Below, in pieces: positions 41,423 to 44,027 of a stretch of 44,027 nt of DNA; position 1 is the first letter of the stretch; the number at the start of each line of letters is the position of its first letter. The notes beneath the pieces are model-generated. The model was not told where the DNA came from. It ran no database searches and saw only the letters and a program-made list of their open reading frames with translations. Source of the stretch: Clostridiales bacterium (GTDB lineage Bacteria; Bacillota; Clostridia; Lachnospirales; Lachnospiraceae). The position numbers and the translations under genes were made by a program. The stretch covers positions 10,426-54,452 of the forward strand of contig JAJPZY010000118.1 in the NCBI GenBank assembly GCA_021204085.1, in the 5' to 3' direction.

Positions 41423-43837
41423 ATGAAATACGGCCATTTTAACGACCAGGCAAAAGAATTTGTGATTACTACCCCCGCCACTCCGCTTCCCTGGATCAAC
41501 TATATTGGTTCGGAGGATTTTTTCGGGCTGATTTCCAATACCGGAGGCGGATATTGTTTTTACCGGGACGCACGGCTTCGCCGGCTGCTGCGTTTCCGCT
41601 ACAACAATCCGGCAGGAGATGCAGGCGGACGCTTTTTCTATATCAAGGAGCAGAATCAGCAGGCCTGGAGCCCCTGTTTTCTCCCCTGCAAGACAGATCT
41701 TGATTCATACACCTGCCGCCACGGCATGGGATACACGATTTTCGAATCCGGGAAAAACAACCTGTCAGCCTCCGTCACCATCACAGTGCCAATGGGTGAA
41801 TCCTGCGAGCTGCACCTTCTCACTTTGAAAAATACCGACAGCGAGAAAAAAAAAGTTTCCTGCTATGCAGCCGTGGAGTGGTGCCTCTGGGACGCCGTAG
41901 ATGATTCCCAGAATTACCAACGCAACCTAAGCACCGGTGAAGCAGAGGTTGAAGCAAACCATAACGGCGCTTCCGTTTTATACCATAAAACAGAATACCG
42001 TGAACGGCGCGATCATTACGCTTTCTACGGGATGACTCCCGCCGCTGATGGATACGACACCGATCGGGAATGTTTTACCGGACGTTTCGGCGGGTGGGAA
42101 AACCCTGACTGCGTGTCAGAATCCCGCAATCAACAATCCGTTGCAAGAGGCTGGTATCCGATCGCCTGCCAGAGAAAAGATTTATGTCTGGCTCCAGGTG
42201 AAGAGACTTCACTTGTACTGGTACTCGGTTATGCGGAAAACCCCCGCGACCGAAAGTTCATCTCTCCCGGTGTTATCCGAAAAGACGCTGCTCACCGCCT
42301 GATAGGGAAATATCGTACCAAAGCAGATGTAGAACTGGTCCTGGATGAGCTTGCTGCATACTGGGACTCTCTGCTCGGACGGTTCACACTTCAGTCATCG
42401 GAGCCGTGTCTGAACCGCATGGTTAATATCTGGAACCAGTATCAATGTATGGTCACCTTCAATATGAGCCGCAGTGCCAGTTACTACGAGACCGGAACCG
42501 GCCGGGGCATGGGATTTCGTGATTCCTGCCAGGATCTCCTCGGCTTCGTGCATATGATACCGGAGCGGGCCAGGGAACGAATTCTGGATATCGCTGCTGT
42601 ACAGTTTGCGGACGGCGGCGCCTACCACCAGTATCAGCCGCTGACCAAACAGGGCAATGACACCATCGGTTCCGGCTTCAATGATGACCCGCTTTGGCTG
42701 ATCGCAGCCGCTGCCGCTTATATCAAAGAAACCGGCGATGCGGAAATTTTGGAGGAACCGGTTCCTTTTGATCATGTTCCCGGCAGCGAGGTGCCTTTGA
42801 TGGAGCATTTACGCCGCAGTTTTGATTATACACTCAGCCACATCGGTCCCCACGGCCTTCCGCTGATCGGACACGCAGACTGGAATGACTGCCTGAACCT
42901 CAACTGCTTCTCCGAAGAGCCAGGCGAAAGTTTCCAGTGCCTTTCTCCGAAAGACGCTGACAAATCAAACGCGGAATCCGTCTTTATCGCGGGTATGTTT
43001 GTCCTTTACGGACGTGAGTATGCGCAGCTTAACAGCCGCTTCGGCGATCCGAAAGAAGCCGCTCGCGCAGAGGAAGCTGTTTCGCGCATGGAACAGGCTG
43101 TCATCGCCAACGGATGGGATGGAGACTGGTATATCCGTGCCTATGATGCCGAGGGGAATAAAGTCGGAAGTAAAGATTGCGAAGAGGGAAAGATTTACAT
43201 TGAGCCGCAGGGATTCTGCGCCATGGCTGAGATTGGAAAAGAAGAAGGTCTCTGCGACCGGGCACTGGATTCCGTCAACCAGTACCTGACGTTTGATTAT
43301 GGTACGGAGATTTTATGGCCCAGATATACAAGATATTACAAAGAACTCGGCGAGATTTCCAGCTATCCGCCCGGATATAAGGAAAACGGCGCTGTGTTCT
43401 GTCACAATAATCCATGGGTCAGCATCGCGGAAGCCATCCGTGGAAACGGGAAGCGGGCCTTTGACATCTACCGCCGCGTCTGCCCAGCCTGGACGGAAGA
43501 GTTTTCTGAGATTCACAAGACAGAACCTTACGTCTACAGTCAGATGGTAGCCGGCCGGGATGCCGAGGTTCCGGGAGAAGCAAAAAACTCCTGGCTGACA
43601 GGCACCGCCGCCTGGAGCTTCGTGAATGTAAGCCAGTATATCCTGGGCATTCGCCCCGATTATGACGGGCTCAGGATCCGGCCCTGCCTGCCGGACTGGA
43701 TGGAAGAATACACCGCCACCCGCGTATACCGCGGTGCCGTGTACCATATCCACGTTGTAAATCAGAAGAAAGGCGGCGAAACCTTAATTCCTTTTGCAGA
43801 GGGACAGACAGAATACAGCGTTGAAGTAATCTGTTGA
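41423..43837 (+). CDS. Cellobiose phosphorylase (GH94)
   Basis: The enzyme probably splits cellobiose with phosphate into glucose 1-phosphate and glucose in the cytosol, saving an ATP. The 804-residue length suits cellobiose phosphorylase; cellodextrin phosphorylases are longer. The N-terminal beta-sandwich starts with MKYGHFNDQAKEFVITTP and EDFFGLISNTGGGYCFY. The (alpha/alpha)6 barrel has TGTGRGMGFRDSCQDLLGF, the general-acid region GHADWNDCLN (Asp486/Asp489; the second is the likely acid), and PPGYKENGAVFCHNNPW. AAGGAGG lies 8 nt before the ATG. It faces away from the LacI-type gene and transporter. A related GH94 specificity (for example laminaribiose) cannot be excluded. Confidence 0.9.
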   Translation: MKYGHFNDQAKEFVITTPATPLPWINYIGSEDFFGLISNTGGGYCFYRDARLRRLLRFRYNNPAGDAGGRFFYIKEQNQQAWSPCFLPCKTDLDSYTCRHGMGYTIFESGKNNLSASVTITVPMGESCELHLLTLKNTDSEKKKVSCYAAVEWCLWDAVDDSQNYQRNLSTGEAEVEANHNGASVLYHKTEYRERRDHYAFYGMTPAADGYDTDRECFTGRFGGWENPDCVSESRNQQSVARGWYPIACQRKDLCLAPGEETSLVLVLGYAENPRDRKFISPGVIRKDAAHRLIGKYRTKADVELVLDELAAYWDSLLGRFTLQSSEPCLNRMVNIWNQYQCMVTFNMSRSASYYETGTGRGMGFRDSCQDLLGFVHMIPERARERILDIAAVQFADGGAYHQYQPLTKQGNDTIGSGFNDDPLWLIAAAAAYIKETGDAEILEEPVPFDHVPGSEVPLMEHLRRSFDYTLSHIGPHGLPLIGHADWNDCLNLNCFSEEPGESFQCLSPKDADKSNAESVFIAGMFVLYGREYAQLNSRFGDPKEAARAEEAVSRMEQAVIANGWDGDWYIRAYDAEGNKVGSKDCEEGKIYIEPQGFCAMAEIGKEEGLCDRALDSVNQYLTFDYGTEILWPRYTRYYKELGEISSYPPGYKENGAVFCHNNPWVSIAEAIRGNGKRAFDIYRRVCPAWTEEFSEIHKTEPYVYSQMVAGRDAEVPGEAKNSWLTGTAAWSFVNVSQYILGIRPDYDGLRIRPCLPDWMEEYTATRVYRGAVYHIHVVNQKKGGETLIPFAEGQTEYSVEVIC

Positions 43838-43844
43838 TAATCAG

Positions 43845-43888
43845 ACAGGCGGTCGATTTTGCAGACAAAGCCGATTTCGACCGCCTGT
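43845..43888. terminator. 12-bp hairpin after the GH94 gene
   Basis: ACAGGCGGTCGA (43845-43856) is exactly complementary to 43877-43888. It begins 8 bp after the stop codon. No T run follows on the plus strand, so it may be a weak terminator or a stabilising 3' hairpin. Confidence 0.6.
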
Positions 43889-43912
43889 ACGTACCCAATT
43901 GCTGTATTTTAT

Positions 43913-44027
43913 GATTTGGTCCGTATGTTTTCCGGCGGTATACGGACGAATTCGCTATTTTTGACGATTTAGTCCGTACATTCCCTGGCGGCATACGGAC
44001 TGTTTTGCTATTTTTGGTGATTTGGTC
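43913..44027. repeat. Second ~53-bp palindromic repeat array (cut by window end)
   Basis: GATTT(G/A)GTCCGTA begins at 43913 and 43966, and GATTTGGTC at 44019 starts a third unit, an exact 53-bp period. Each unit has GTCCGTA, ~15 bp with GGCGG(T/C)ATACGGAC, then a GCTATTTTTG spacer. Arms and period match the 21.5-kb array while loops and spacers differ. Confidence 0.88.

Overview
The window looks like a chromosomal segment of a spore-forming clostridium, most likely Lachnospiraceae. The grounds are the gene families and their order (recA-recX-RNase Y; PreP-like M16C peptidase-era-small yqzL-like gene-recO; spoIIM beside an ADP-ribose pyrophosphatase gene), a moderate GC content, AGGAGG-type ribosome binding sites, lipoprotein signals of the clostridial type and a Gram-positive LexA box in front of recA. 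The species assignment is inference from gene content. All genes but two (spoIIM-like and the cellobiose phosphorylase) lie on the minus strand. I saw no tRNA, rRNA, CRISPR array, IS element or prophage.

Layout: (1) 0.2-3.0 kb, a CapA-like lipoprotein and a HEAT-repeat/THUMP-like/methyltransferase fusion. (2) 3.2-7.7 kb, spoIIM-like gene (plus strand), ADP-ribose pyrophosphatase, and the complete preQ0/preQ1 queuosine precursor pathway queD-queE-folE-queC plus queF. (3) 8.1-12 kb, an SseB-like gene with an uncharacterised partner, a two-domain S1 RNA-binding protein, signal peptidase I and exonuclease III. (4) 12.2-15.9 kb, RNase Y, recX and recA, with a very long perfect hairpin between recX and recA. 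(5) 16-21.3 kb, pyruvate phosphate dikinase, glycyl-tRNA synthetase and a lipoprotein. (6) 21.4-27.6 kb, an array of ~53-bp palindromic repeats, recO, a yqzL-like gene, a MITE-like hairpin, era, an M16C peptidase and a cold shock protein. (7) 27.7-36.5 kb, a phosphate locus read pstS-pstC-pstA-pstB-phoU-Na/Pi cotransporter-phoB-phoR. (8) 36.6-43.8 kb, a sugar ABC importer lacking its own ATPase, a LacI-family regulator and a divergent GH94 cellobiose phosphorylase; the window ends in a second ~53-bp palindromic repeat array.

The phosphate locus is the most unusual part. PstS is circularly permuted: the half of the fold that normally comes second is encoded first. pstB has an in-frame amber codon just before the Walker A motif, so the ATPase is broken as read. 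The Na/Pi cotransporter ORF appears to shift frame near its 3' end, in a homopolymer. TTTACA repeats resembling Pho boxes precede pstS and the cotransporter gene, and the ribosome binding site of the cotransporter gene is complementary to a sequence 60-70 nt upstream. If the pstB stop is real, the high-affinity importer is dead and the Na+-driven cotransporter may be the working phosphate route, while loss of Pst function would be expected to derepress the Pho regulon.

The second theme is non-coding structure: two arrays of CGTCCGTA/TACGGACG palindromes with the same ~53-bp period lie 22 kb apart, a probable third trace is at the left edge, and several long inverted repeats sit between genes of conserved operons.
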